Assembly: GCF_013249015.1 (NCBI RefSeq)
Contig: NZ_JABRPL010000001.1
Span: 1,102,318-1,166,317, forward strand
Direction: 5' to 3'
DNA from: Rathayibacter agropyri
GTDB lineage: Bacteria; Actinomycetota; Actinomycetes; Actinomycetales; Microbacteriaceae
Length of the DNA: 64,000 nucleotides
The notes beneath the pieces were generated by a model. It worked only from the letters and a program-made list of their open reading frames with translations. It did no database searches and had not been told where the DNA came from. Positions 32,595-41,969 of the stretch are shown here, one piece after another. Made by a program: the position numbers and the translations under genes. Each line of letters starts with the position of its first letter. Positions within the stretch are counted from its first letter, which is position 1.

Positions 32595-32676
32595 CGGACC
32601 CTCACCAGCCTCTCGGAGGCCAGCGACGGCGCGAACGTGCCGATTTTCTGTGGCAACGGTTTTAGCAACAACCCTG

Positions 32677-32751
32677 TGGTGCCCCTGGAGGGACTCGAAC
32701 CCCCAACCTGCTCCTTAGGACGGAGTCGCTCTTCCATTGAGCTACAGAGGC
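32677..32751 (-). tRNA. tRNA-Arg (anticodon CCU), CCA encoded
   Basis: The minus strand folds into a cloverleaf: acceptor GCCTCTG/CAGGGGC, D arm GCTC...GAGC, anticodon loop GTCCTAA with anticodon CCT, T arm GGGGG-TTCGAGT-CCCTC, discriminator A and an encoded CCA. One mismatch is seen at the top of the anticodon stem. tRNA-Arg(CCU) reads AGG. Its 3' side borders a recombinase remnant, as expected of an integration site. Confidence 0.9.
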
Positions 32752-32803
32752 TGGCTGAGCCAGTGTACCTGCCGCCCGGAGCGCCCCGCGAAGCCACGCG
32801 TCC

Positions 32804-32852
32804 TTGACAACAGTGACCCACCCTGGTTGGTTAGTTGCCATACCAACGAACC
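32804..32852 (+). promoter_or_regulatory. Promoter with operator-like inverted repeat before the GntR gene
   Basis: A TTGACA box (32804-32809) is followed by an imperfect inverted repeat GGTTGGTTAGT / ACCAACGAACC (32825-32835 with 32842-32852, 9 of 11 positions matching, 6-base centre). The -10 region would fall inside the repeat. This arrangement suggests autorepression by the GntR protein encoded 45 bp further on. Confidence 0.5.
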
Positions 32853-32896
32853 GTCCGACCAGGACACCCGACGACCCCAAGAGGAGGCACCCGCCC

Positions 32897-33253
32897 GTGG
32901 ACGACTCCCGCCCGCTTTTTCTCCAGATCGCCGAGCAGATTGAAAACGACATCATCGCCGGCGCGCTCGCGGAGGAGACCCAGGTCCCCTCGACCAACGA
33001 GTTCGCGGCGTTCCATCGGATCAACCCGGCCACCGCGGGCAAGGGCGTCAACCTCCTCGTTGACGACGGCGTGCTCTACAAGAAGAGGGGAATTGGCATG
33101 TTCGTTGCCGAGGGGGCACCAGCCCGGCTCATCGAGAAGCGCCGTACGCAGTTTCGCGACCAGTACGTCGCACCACTGCTCGCCGAGGCAGCCAAGCTCG
33201 GCCTCAGCACCGAGCAGCTCGCAGACATGATCAGAGAAGGGGGATCGCCGTGA
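32897..33253 (+). CDS. GntR-family regulator (YtrA type)
   Basis: 118 aa from GTG 32897, with GAGGAGG at 32881-32887. The winged helix reads PLFLQIAEQIENDIIAGALA, QVPSTNEFAAFHRINPATAG and LVDDGVLYKKRGIGMFV. Only a short C-terminal helical tail follows, as in the YtrA subfamily, which regulates ABC-transporter operons. The next frame, overlapping its stop by GTGA, is indeed an ABC ATPase, but a broken one. The regulator itself looks intact. It may now control only its own promoter or genes elsewhere. Confidence 0.88.
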   Translation: MDDSRPLFLQIAEQIENDIIAGALAEETQVPSTNEFAAFHRINPATAGKGVNLLVDDGVLYKKRGIGMFVAEGAPARLIEKRRTQFRDQYVAPLLAEAAKLGLSTEQLADMIREGGSP

Positions 33254-33860
33254 GCGCGGTCATCGAGGTCCACGACCTCAGCAAGAACTACGGCCGGATG
33301 CAGGCCATCGACAGCATCAGCTTCACGCTAGAGGAGGACCGCATTCACGGCCTCCTCGGCCGCAACCGCGCGGGTTAAGACCGCGCTGATGTCGCTGCTC
33401 ACCGGCCAGGAGTTCGCCAGCGCAGGTGAGATCCGCATCTTCAGCCAGAATCCCGTCGAGAACGCCGCCGTTCTCTCCCAGACCTGCTTCATCAAGGAGA
33501 GCCAGAAGTACCCCGACGACTTTGAGGTGAAGCACGTCCTGCGCAGCGCCCCCTGGTTCTTCGACGGCTGGGGCATCGGCGGCAACTTCTTCCGCGCGAT
33601 CTACTTCGGCGACGGACCCCTACTCGAGCGCGTCTTCGCCGCGCTCGGGATCCTCGTGCTGGGCGCGATCGCGCTCCTCACCCTCACCCAGGGCTGGGAG
33701 GCATTCGGCGAGTTCTTCGCCAACATCCGCTTCATCAGCGGCTACGCACTCTCGCTAATCCCGACCGCTCTCGCCGCCGCCGCAGGCTGGGCGATCCTCC
33801 ACCGCGCCACCCCGCGCAGCAGCTCAACCGCCAACCGGGACCAAGCACCCCGGCTCGCCC
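33250..33860 (+). pseudogene. Wrecked ABC-transporter operon: frameshifted ATPase start fused to a permease end
   Basis: From GTG 33250 the chain VIEVHDLSKNYGRMQAIDSI continues to GLLGRNRAG and then stops (TAA 33377). One extra T inside the Walker A codons breaks the frame; without it the sequence would continue AGKTALMSLLTGQEF. In the next frame (33389 on) ATPase-like sequence runs to APWFFDGWG, then jumps without warning to the last part of a membrane protein ([40 protein letters not shown]). So most of the ATPase and most of the permease have been deleted. The frame then runs on into phosphoketolase DNA. Confidence 0.82.
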
Positions 33861-33918
33861 GCGGACCAAGCGCCGCAAGGCCCTTCCACCCCGGGCACAC
33901 AGGTGCCAGCGTGAGCGC

Positions 33919-36393
33919 ATGGCCGACTCCCCTGCCCCCTCCCTCCTGCCCGTCCCCGAGCGCAGCTGGATGTTCCGGCCCGCCGACGTTGAGCTGACCC
34001 AGGACACCCTCGACACCATCGACGCCTGGTGGCGCGCCGCCAACTACCTCGCCGTCGGGCAGATCTACCTTCTCGCGAACCCGCTTCTGAAGACCCCGCT
34101 CCGCCGCGAGGACATCAAGCCGCGCCTGCTCGGCCACTGGGGCACGACGCCCGGGCTGAACCTGATCTACGCACACCTCAATCGCGCGATCCAGGAGCGG
34201 CGCCAACCGACGCTGTACATCACCGGCCCTGGCCACGGCGGGCCCGGCATGGTCGCCAACGCCTATCTCGACGGCACCTACAGCGAGATCTACTCCCACA
34301 TCGACGAGTCGGAGGAGGGAGTGCGCAGGCTCTTCCGCCAGTTCAGCTTCCCGGGCGGGATCCCCAGCCACGCCGCCCCCGAGACGCCAGGCAGCATCCA
34401 CGAGGGCGGCGAACTCGGCTACGCGCTGAGCCACGCTTACGGAGCGGCCTTCGACAACCCGGATCTGCTCGTCGCCGCGGTCGTCGGCGATGGCGAGGCC
34501 GAGACCGGACCGCTGGCGACCAGCTGGCACTCGAATAAGTTCGTCAATCCACTCACCGACGGTGTGGTCCTGCCGATCCTGCATCTCAACGGCTGGAAGA
34601 TCGCCAACCCGACGATTCTCGCCCGCATCCCGCAGGAGGAGCTCGAAAGCCTCCTCCGGGGCTACGGCCACGAGCCGTTCCTCGTCGAGGGCGGCTTCGA
34701 CGGCGAGGACCCGATGCGCGTACACGAACGCTTCGCTGACGTCCTCGACACGGTGCTCGACCGCATCGCCGCGATCAAGCAGCGTGCGGCCGAGGGCGAC
34801 CTCAGCCGCCCCGCCTGGCCGATGATCGTCCTCAAGACTCCGAAGGGCTGGACGTGCCCGACCGAGATCGATGGCGTTCAGGTCGAGGGCACCTACCGCG
34901 CCCACCAGGTACCGCTGCCCAATGCGCGCGACACCGAGGCGCACACCCGCCTCCTCGAGGATTGGCTGCGCTCCTATCGTCCCGACGAGCTGTTCACCGA
35001 GAACGGCGGCATCACCGAGCGTGTCCGCTCACTTGCTCCCGACGGGGACCTTCGGATGAGCGCCACCCCCCACGCGAACGGCGGGCTGCTGCGGCAGACC
35101 CTCGACCTGCCCGACTTCCGGCATTACGAGGTGGTCGTCGAGCAGCCCGGCGGCACGGTCGCCGAGGCGACGAAGGTGTTGGGCGAGTGGCTGGCTGACG
35201 TCATTCGTGCCAACCCGACCAACTTCCGCCTCTTCGGACCGGACGAGGTCGCCAGCAATCGACTGCAATCCGTCTACGCCGCCACAGACAAGCAGTGGGG
35301 TGCTGAACTCAGCCCGCTCGATGACCACCTCGCCCGCGCCGGCCGGGTGATGGAGGTGCTCTCGGAGCACCAGTGCCAGGGCTGGCTGGAGGGGTACCTC
35401 CTCACCGGTCGGCACGGGCTCTTCACCTGCTACGAGGCGTTTATCCACATCATCGACTCGATGTTCAACCAGCACGCGAAGTGGCTCGACGGCACTCGCC
35501 ACATCGAGTGGCGTCGCCCGATCGCGAGCCTGAACTACCTGCTGTCCAGTCACGTGTGGCGCCAGGATCACAACGGCTTCAGCCACCAGGACCCCGGCTT
35601 CATCGACCACGTCGTCAACAAGAAGCCCGAGGTCGTCCGCGTCTACCTGCCCTTCGACGCGAACACGTTGCTCTCGACCTACGACCACTGCTTGCGCAGC
35701 GTCGACTACGTCAACGTCGTGGTCGCTGGCAAGCAGCCCTCACCCCAGTGGCTCACCATGGCGGAGGCGATCACGCACTGCGCACGCGGCCTCGGCATCC
35801 TGGAGTGGGCGAGCAGCGAGCGGCAGGGAGAGTCGCCGGACGTCGTGCTCGCCTGCGCGGGCGACGTGCCGACCCTCGAAACCCTCGCAGCCGTGAGCAT
35901 CCTGCGCGAGAAGCTGCCCGACCTCGCCGTCCGCACCGTGAACGTCGTCGATCTGATGCGTCTGATGTCGGAGTCGGAGCACCCACACGGTCTCTCCGAC
36001 CGGGAGTTCGACGCGATCTTTACCCCCGATTGCCCCGTCGTCTTCGCTTACCACGGGTACCCGTGGCTCATCCACCGCCTGACCTATAAGCGCACCGGCC
36101 ACAACAACCTGCACGTCCACGGCTACAGGGAGAACGGGACGACAACCACTCCGTTCGACATGGTGATGCTGAACAACCTCGATCGCTATTCGCTGGTGAT
36201 CGATGTGATCGACCGCACTCCCGGCCTCGGCGCCCGAGCGGCGAGCCTGCGCCAGGACATGCAGGATGCCCGTATCCGCGCCCGCGCCTACACCCGCGAA
36301 CACGGCGAGGACCTCCCCGAGGTCGCGAACTGGACGTGGGCCGCCGACCGCCCCGGAAACGCCAGCACAAACCCGGGCACTGACAACGAATAA
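33919..36393 (+). CDS. xfp: Xylulose-5-phosphate/fructose-6-phosphate phosphoketolase
   Basis: 824 aa, standard length. The enzyme splits xylulose-5-phosphate or fructose-6-phosphate with inorganic phosphate into acetyl phosphate and a shorter sugar phosphate, using thiamine diphosphate. Signatures seen: [20 protein letters not shown] and [20 protein letters not shown] near the N-terminus, [17 protein letters not shown] (TPP/Mg region, near residue 190), and [19 protein letters not shown]. Histidines of the active site ([26 protein letters not shown]) are present. ATG 33919 begins [11 protein letters not shown]; the upstream frame belongs to the broken permease. No ackA/pta is adjacent. Confidence 0.96.
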   Translation: MADSPAPSLLPVPERSWMFRPADVELTQDTLDTIDAWWRAANYLAVGQIYLLANPLLKTPLRREDIKPRLLGHWGTTPGLNLIYAHLNRAIQERRQPTLYITGPGHGGPGMVANAYLDGTYSEIYSHIDESEEGVRRLFRQFSFPGGIPSHAAPETPGSIHEGGELGYALSHAYGAAFDNPDLLVAAVVGDGEAETGPLATSWHSNKFVNPLTDGVVLPILHLNGWKIANPTILARIPQEELESLLRGYGHEPFLVEGGFDGEDPMRVHERFADVLDTVLDRIAAIKQRAAEGDLSRPAWPMIVLKTPKGWTCPTEIDGVQVEGTYRAHQVPLPNARDTEAHTRLLEDWLRSYRPDELFTENGGITERVRSLAPDGDLRMSATPHANGGLLRQTLDLPDFRHYEVVVEQPGGTVAEATKVLGEWLADVIRANPTNFRLFGPDEVASNRLQSVYAATDKQWGAELSPLDDHLARAGRVMEVLSEHQCQGWLEGYLLTGRHGLFTCYEAFIHIIDSMFNQHAKWLDGTRHIEWRRPIASLNYLLSSHVWRQDHNGFSHQDPGFIDHVVNKKPEVVRVYLPFDANTLLSTYDHCLRSVDYVNVVVAGKQPSPQWLTMAEAITHCARGLGILEWASSERQGESPDVVLACAGDVPTLETLAAVSILREKLPDLAVRTVNVVDLMRLMSESEHPHGLSDREFDAIFTPDCPVVFAYHGYPWLIHRLTYKRTGHNNLHVHGYRENGTTTTPFDMVMLNNLDRYSLVIDVIDRTPGLGARAASLRQDMQDARIRARAYTREHGEDLPEVANWTWAADRPGNASTNPGTDNE

Positions 36394-36409
36394 CCCCCTA
36401 CCCCGACGA

Positions 36410-36501
36410 CCTGACGGGCCGCGGTCGCGCCGCTGGTAAGGCGGAGGAGGAAGCGATACCAGCGGACAACGCCGCCAGCGGTGCGACCGCGGCCCGTCAG
36501 G
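36410..36501. repeat. Long palindromic element, copy A, at convergent gene ends
   Basis: Arms of 19 bp (36410-36428 with 36483-36501) extend by 8 further pairs with one G-T wobble, giving 27 pairs around a 38-base centre. The centre holds AAGGCGGAGGAGG, GCGATACC and GACAACGCCG. The same three blocks occur in the same order inside the palindrome at 58246-58347, although the outer arms differ. It lies between the phosphoketolase stop and the HNH gene, whose stop codon is inside the right arm. It probably serves as a two-way terminator. Confidence 0.8.
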
Positions 36502-36994
36502 CGGCGGGAGCCAAGTAGTCGTCCCAGTCGGGCTGTGTGCGTTCCGCGCCGCGGACCAGCCAGGAGCCCGCGCGCGGCATCCGAGGGGCGGTGCGCAGGC
36601 GCCAGCCCATCTCGTGCGGCGTGCGGTCGCTCTTGAGGTTGTTGCAGCGCTGGCAGCACGCGACAAGGTTTTCCCAGGTGTCCCGCCCGCCGCGCGACTT
36701 TGGCTGGATGTGGTCGATCGTTGCCGCGTGCTGTCCGCAGTAACCGCAGCGGTGGTTATCTCGGCGCAGCACACCGCGGCGCGAGACCGGCACCTTGCGG
36801 CCGTTCGGGATGCGCACGTAGCGCGTCAGCACGATCACCGAGGGCCGGACGTAGTCGCCGGTCGCACCGTGCACGGGATTGTCCTCATCGGCGGCGATGA
36901 CGGTCGCCTTCTCGGTCATCAACAGGACCAAAGCCCGTTTGAACGACACGACCGCGAGCGGTTCATAGCCGGCGTTGAGAACCAGAGTGCGCAT
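36497..36994 (-). CDS. HNH endonuclease-domain protein
   Basis: 165 aa. N-terminal part MRTLVLNAGYEPLAVVSFKR with KALVLL-like helix is the usual opening of this widespread actinobacterial HNH group. The HNH core includes CGYCGQHAATIDHIQPKSRG, then ENLVACCQRCNNLKSD, with two zinc CxxC pairs and D-H of the catalytic loop. GGAGGT precedes ATG 36994. The substrate is unknown; these chromosomal single-domain HNH proteins are conserved, and a repair or RNA-processing role is possible. The stop lies inside the palindromic element. Confidence 0.9.
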   Translation of the reverse strand: MRTLVLNAGYEPLAVVSFKRALVLLMTEKATVIAADEDNPVHGATGDYVRPSVIVLTRYVRIPNGRKVPVSRRGVLRRDNHRCGYCGQHAATIDHIQPKSRGGRDTWENLVACCQRCNNLKSDRTPHEMGWRLRTAPRMPRAGSWLVRGAERTQPDWDDYLAPAA

Positions 36995-37377
36995 CAGTGA
37001 CCTCCGTGCTGTCGCACGCCGAGCCGCGGGGACGTCGCGACCACGAGCAAGGGCACCGTCGCGATGACGGCGCCCTTCGAGGCCACGGCGCAGTGCCGCG
37101 TGATGGCGTGGAGTCGTATCCGCGTGTCAGAGGAGTGCACCGCCGCGGCGAGGACCCCGGCGCGTATCGAATCGGTCCGCCGCACGCCACAGCGCAGCCC
37201 CACACTGCGGCGCTCGCTCCGTTCGGCCATCCCGGCACTCCGTCCCTCGACGAATCGATCCGCTCGCCACGCGAGCAGACTGGGAATCAGATTAACCCTT
37301 TGGGGGCGGAATCGTGATGGATCCCGGTGGATTCGTCACGCGCAGAGCGGGAGCGGGCTCTCAAGCTCGACGCAACA
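36995..37377. other. Gap between HNH and NlpC/P60 genes, 383 bp
   Basis: No firmly supported gene. A minus-strand frame of 78 codons (37230-36994, starting MAERSERRSVGLRCGVRRTD) ends exactly at the HNH start codon. It contains a hydrophobic stretch AVIATVPLLVVATSP and could be a small coupled gene. However, its first half is Arg-rich and unlike a folded protein. The HNH ribosome site GGAGGT lies within it. Confidence 0.4.
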
Positions 37378-38319
37378 TCAGCCGGTGATGCGCACAATCC
37401 GGTAGTCGGATGTCCAGAGCGGCTGAACGCGGACGCTCGCACCCTCATACGGCGCGTGCAAGATGTTGCCGTTACCCGCGTAGAAGCCGTCGTGGCCGTC
37501 CATGATCACGAGGTCGCCGGGCTGAGCGTCGGCAAGCGACACCGGAGTGCCCATCGCACCCTGGCCCGCGGCCGAGTGCGGCATCGAAATGCCGTACTGC
37601 GCGAAGACGTACATCAGGTAGCCGGAGCAGTCGAAGCCACTCGGGTCGGCGCCGCCGAACACGTAGGGGACCCCCTGGTACTGCAGGGCCGTGGCGAACA
37701 CGGACGACAGGCTGTACCCGGTGGTCGGCGCTGCTGCGGCGATCTCCGGAGCGGAGGCGCCGGAGTAGGAGTTGAACGCCTCGGCGGTCTCGGCGCGCGC
37801 CTCGGCGACGGTGTTCGTCTCGACGACCGGCTCAGCGACCGCGACGGGCTCGGGCGGCGGCGGCGCGGCGTCGGCCGAGAATCCGTCGCGGGCGATCGCG
37901 GCCTGCACCACTCCTCCCGGGACATCGACCGTTTGCGCATCGCCCTGGCGGAGCAGATCGGCGCGCGACGCGGCAAAGAGGCCGTCGTCCTGCGTTCCCG
38001 GAGTGAAGGCGTACGCGGGAAGGGCCATCGTGGCGACCAGCGCGCCGGCAAAGCCAACCATTGCAACCTTGCCGACGACCCGGCCGCGGCGCTTGCGCGG
38101 GGTCCCTGCGGGCGAGGGCACGAAGTCGGTGATGTCGACGCGGCGCTCAGGCCCGGTAGGCACGGCGCGGCGAGCGACGGGTGCCTCCGCGTGGAGACGG
38201 GCCCGGATCACCGGGGGCTGGTTCTCGAAGGAGGCGTTACTGGAGTGGTTCGGGTGAGTGGAGCGATACCGGTCGGGGGAACCGGCGGCGTCCTGTGAGG
38301 AAGTGGGGTTCTGAGGCAA
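37378..38319 (-). CDS. NlpC/P60 peptidoglycan endopeptidase
   Basis: 313 aa from TTG 38319, which has GGAGG nine bases upstream; an ATG at 38373 would place the start inside the structured leader. A cytoplasmic basic N-terminus (to ~84) leads into one membrane span (KVAMVGFAGALVATMALPAY), then a Pro/Glu/Ala-rich linker, then the catalytic domain from ~203. Catalytic C231 lies in DPSGFDCSGYLMYVF, H276 in IMDGHDGFYAGNGN, and H288 in ILHAPYEG. It should cut D-Glu/mDAP-type bonds in the cell wall outside the membrane, as an anchored enzyme. Confidence 0.9.
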   Translation of the reverse strand: MPQNPTSSQDAAGSPDRYRSTHPNHSSNASFENQPPVIRARLHAEAPVARRAVPTGPERRVDITDFVPSPAGTPRKRRGRVVGKVAMVGFAGALVATMALPAYAFTPGTQDDGLFAASRADLLRQGDAQTVDVPGGVVQAAIARDGFSADAAPPPPEPVAVAEPVVETNTVAEARAETAEAFNSYSGASAPEIAAAAPTTGYSLSSVFATALQYQGVPYVFGGADPSGFDCSGYLMYVFAQYGISMPHSAAGQGAMGTPVSLADAQPGDLVIMDGHDGFYAGNGNILHAPYEGASVRVQPLWTSDYRIVRITG

Positions 38320-38510
38320 AGCGGAGATCCTCCGACGTCCCGTCAGCCCAGGCAGCTGTCCCGTCTCATGCACGAAGCATCGAGGTGAACGGCATCCGAG
38401 ACGGGCGAGGGGGCGTCGGATCCCGCAACTCTGCGACCGGGGGTCGGCGGCAGGGCTTCACAGAGCGTAAGCGACCGTTACCGATTTGTCACCTCCACCA
38501 CACGAACAGG
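38320..38510 (-). promoter_or_regulatory. Long structured 5' leader of the NlpC/P60 gene, possible c-di-AMP riboswitch
   Basis: The ~190 nt before the TTG start contain no gene and can fold strongly: CCCGTCTC/GAGACGGG (38360-38367 with 38398-38405) encloses an ATGC/GCAT hairpin. Further out lie GGTAACGG, CGCAGAGTTGCGGGATCCG and GGGACAGCTGCC. Leaders of cell-wall hydrolase genes in actinobacteria often carry the ydaO-yuaA c-di-AMP riboswitch, and GACAGCT recalls its 3' part. The match is incomplete by eye, so the class is uncertain. Confidence 0.35.
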
Positions 38511-38581
38511 CCACCCTCCCGTTCCACAGAGGTCACGCGCTGCGCTCGGGCTCCGGGAGTCGGCCCAGGACGCAAGCCTGC

Positions 38582-39274
38582 TCAGCCGACGAGGAAGATG
38601 TGCGCTGCCACCTCGTTGGGAAGCTCGATGCCGGCCGACACGCCGTCCATCCTCGCAAGCACATAGCCGTTGAGCGCCGAGAACTCGCCCTCCGCACCGG
38701 GAACGACCCCCGCCTGCTTGAGCTGGAGGAGGAGCTCTGGATCGACCTGTGCGGGCTCGCCGAGCCGGCGCACGACTCCGCGCAGCGGCTCCGCTGAGCC
38801 GGCGACGAAGCGAGGCAAGCTGATGACGCCGTCGGCAAAGCGCGAGGCCGGGATGTCGCCGAGTTCGTCAAGGCCAGGAATCGGGTTTCCATAGGGCGAT
38901 TCCGTCGGGTGATCGAGCATCTCGAGGAGTCGGCGCTCGACCTGCTCGCTCATGACGTGTTCCCAGCGGCACGCTTCCTCGTGCACGAACTCCCAGTCGA
39001 GCTTGATCACGTCGTGCAGGAGACGCTCGGCAAGGCGGTGCTTGCGCATGACATGGATCGCCTTGCGGCGGCCGTCCGAGGTGAGCTCCAGGTGGCGGTC
39101 GCCCGAGACGACGACAAGGCCGTCGCGCTCCATGCGGCCCACTGTCTGCGACACGGTCGGGCCGGAGTGGCTGAGGCGCTCCGAGATGCGCGCGCGCAAA
39201 GGGATGATGTTCTCCTCCTCGAGTTCGAGGATGGTGCGCAGGTACATCTCGGTCGTGTCGATCAGATCCGTCAT
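38582..39274 (-). CDS. dtxR: DtxR/IdeR-family metal-dependent repressor
   Basis: 230 aa, the length of three-domain DtxR/IdeR. N-terminal winged helix LIDTTEMYLRTILELEEENI and SHSGPTVSQTVGRMERDGLV is the DtxR pattern. The metal and dimer part is RLLHDVIKLDWEFVHEEACR with WEHVMSEQVERRLLEML (metal ligands C102 and H106 region by family likeness). The SH3-like C-terminal domain is present (RRLGEPAQVDPELLLQLKQA). In actinobacteria it represses iron-uptake genes when Fe(II) is plentiful; a manganese regulator is the alternative. Confidence 0.92.
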   Translation of the reverse strand: MTDLIDTTEMYLRTILELEEENIIPLRARISERLSHSGPTVSQTVGRMERDGLVVVSGDRHLELTSDGRRKAIHVMRKHRLAERLLHDVIKLDWEFVHEEACRWEHVMSEQVERRLLEMLDHPTESPYGNPIPGLDELGDIPASRFADGVISLPRFVAGSAEPLRGVVRRLGEPAQVDPELLLQLKQAGVVPGAEGEFSALNGYVLARMDGVSAGIELPNEVAAHIFLVG

Positions 39275-39397
39275 CTCAGCCTTCCCGTCTCGGCGCGCTC
39301 AACCCTACTGGTCGGCGCACCGCAGCATCCGCGCTGCGGCACGACACAGGCTTCCGTCGCTCGGAGGAAGGGGTCTGGCCGGGAACCCTAGTATTAA

Positions 39398-40519
<1,122 letters not shown>

Positions 40520-40527
40520 GGCCCGCG

Positions 40528-40755
40528 ATGCGGTTCTGGCTGCGGGAGGACGAGCGGCGGCCGAGCCCGCCGGCGTTCGCGAGCAACGACGCCGCGGCTC
40601 TCTTGGTCGGCTGCGTCGCCTGGGCACTCGCCCTCGTCGCCGTGCTGATCGCGACAATGAGTGGAGTGGTCGTCGAGCCGGTACTCGTCTCGACCGTCGT
40701 GATCGGACTCGTACTCGGCACGATCGGCCTCTTCTACAGCCGAAACCGCCCCTAG
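40528..40755 (+). CDS. DUF2530-type small membrane protein, 75 aa
   Basis: ATG 40528, eight bases after serC, so probably in its operon. A polar N-terminus (REDERRPSPPAFASNDAAA) precedes two membrane helices, LLVGCVAWALALVAVLIATM and VSTVVIGLVLGTIGLFYSRN, ending RNRP. This layout matches DUF2530 proteins, common in actinobacteria and of unknown role. The family call is by pattern only. Confidence 0.7.
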   Translation: MRFWLREDERRPSPPAFASNDAAALLVGCVAWALALVAVLIATMSGVVVEPVLVSTVVIGLVLGTIGLFYSRNRP

Positions 40756-40855
40756 GCGGCGCCGGTCTCCTTTCGGAGAGTCGCTCCCGAGCCCACAATC
40801 GGATTGGCAGTTCCGCTCACGCTGATGTGCGAAGGCTGCCGCCCCAGTCGTGTGC

Positions 40856-41530
40856 TCAGCGGCGGCGCCGACGACGGCGCACTGCCTGGGCAGGAGTGGG
40901 ATCCTCGCCGAAGTCGTTCGAGCCGGATTCCTCGGCGTCGAGCGGATCATCGTCCTCGGAGTCGACGTCGTCATCCAAGTCGTCATCGTCATCGTCATCC
41001 GAGTCGACGTCCAGCTCCTCACTGTCGGAGTCGTCGTCGAGATCCACGTCCACATCGTCAAGGTCATCCGACTCATCGTCGGCCTCGAGGTCGTCACCCG
41101 CGGCGTCCTGCGCGGACTGGTAGTCCGCCATGCGCACAGTCCAGGGAACCCAGTCCGGCGCCAGCACAGCGCCCTCACCCGGCAGCAGCTCGACCTCTAA
41201 CACGGAGACAGCCTCGGTCTCATCGATCCGAGAGAGCGTCGCCGTCCACAACCACCCGGGATATCCGCTCATGAGGTTCGCGAACTGCAGCGACACCACA
41301 TGCTCGCCCTGGGCAACTGTGGCGACGAGTTCGCCAATTGTCTCGTCGGGAGTGATCTCGGCGAGAGCAGCGCGTGCCGTGTCTATCGAGGCGGCGAGGA
41401 CCGGATCGAGTGCGAATACCACCTCAGGAGCGTCGAGCTCACCGACGTCGAGGGCATCCATCTCGGGAGCCTCCTGGACGAAGGCGACCTCGAGGGATTC
41501 GTCGCGCGTCGTCTCGTCGGCGTCAGGCAT
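40856..41530 (-). CDS. DUF3027-family protein with very acidic tail
   Basis: 224 aa from ATG 41530. The DUF3027 core is HVVSLQFANLMSGYPGWLWT and ATLSRIDETEAVSVLEVELL, then DWVPWTVRMADYQSAQD. Residues ~155-205 are almost only Asp, Glu and Ser (for example DDDSDSEELDVDSDDDDDDD), and the chain ends in a run of arginines (VRRRRRRR). The family is actinobacterial and often sits with a cold-shock gene, as here: the start codon lies inside the last codons of that gene. Function unknown; the acidic tail followed by a basic end could mimic nucleic acid or bind a basic partner. Confidence 0.85.
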   Translation of the reverse strand: MPDADETTRDESLEVAFVQEAPEMDALDVGELDAPEVVFALDPVLAASIDTARAALAEITPDETIGELVATVAQGEHVVSLQFANLMSGYPGWLWTATLSRIDETEAVSVLEVELLPGEGAVLAPDWVPWTVRMADYQSAQDAAGDDLEADDESDDLDDVDVDLDDDSDSEELDVDSDDDDDDDLDDDVDSEDDDPLDAEESGSNDFGEDPTPAQAVRRRRRRR

Positions 41531-41903
41531 CCAACTCGTCCGCAACTCGGCGCAGGAGCGCCGCGATCGTCGCGCCGTGTGCCTTGTCCGGGTAGCGACC
41601 GCGCTTGAGTCCGGCGCCAATCCCGTCGAGGAGCTTGACCGTGTCCTCGACGATCACGGACATATCGTCCGCGGACTTGCGGTTGAGCTTCGCCATGCTC
41701 GGCGGGGCGTCGAGGACTCGCGCAGACAGCGCCTGGGCCCCGCGCTTGCCGTCGGCGATGCCGAACTCGAGGCGGGTACCGGCTTTGACCGCGGTCCCGG
41801 AGGGCAGCGCGGAGGCGTGCAGGAAGACTTCCTGGCCGTCATCAGTGCTGATGAAGCCGAAGCCTTTGTCCTCGTCGTAAAACTTGACCTTGCCGGTAGG
41901 CAT
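41523..41903 (-). CDS. Cold-shock-domain protein with C-terminal extension
   Basis: 126 aa from ATG 41903 with AGGAGG just upstream. The cold-shock domain fills residues 1-~68: GKVKFYDEDKGFGFISTDDG holds RNP1 (KGFGFI), and QEVFLHASAL holds RNP2. The remaining ~58 residues form a helical extension (DMSVIVEDTVKLLDGIGAGL). This longer type is common in actinobacteria, distinct from the short CspA at 47.0 kb. It binds single-stranded RNA/DNA. Its last codons overlap the DUF3027 gene, with which it is translated. Confidence 0.92.
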   Translation of the reverse strand: MPTGKVKFYDEDKGFGFISTDDGQEVFLHASALPSGTAVKAGTRLEFGIADGKRGAQALSARVLDAPPSMAKLNRKSADDMSVIVEDTVKLLDGIGAGLKRGRYPDKAHGATIAALLRRVADELDA

Positions 41904-41969
41904 GCAGACCCCTCCTGGAAATGAAGCAGCCATCAGTTTAGACGACCAGGCCCGCCCTATCCTTGACGC

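Noticed and set aside
32677-32751. tRNA-Arg as a dead copy left by integration
   Set aside because: All arms pair except one position, CCA is encoded and a clean terminator follows, so it is treated as functional.
36994-37230. 78-codon minus-strand gene upstream of the HNH gene
   Set aside because: Its stop meets the HNH start, but the first half is Arg-rich without structure; kept only as a possibility inside the gap entry.
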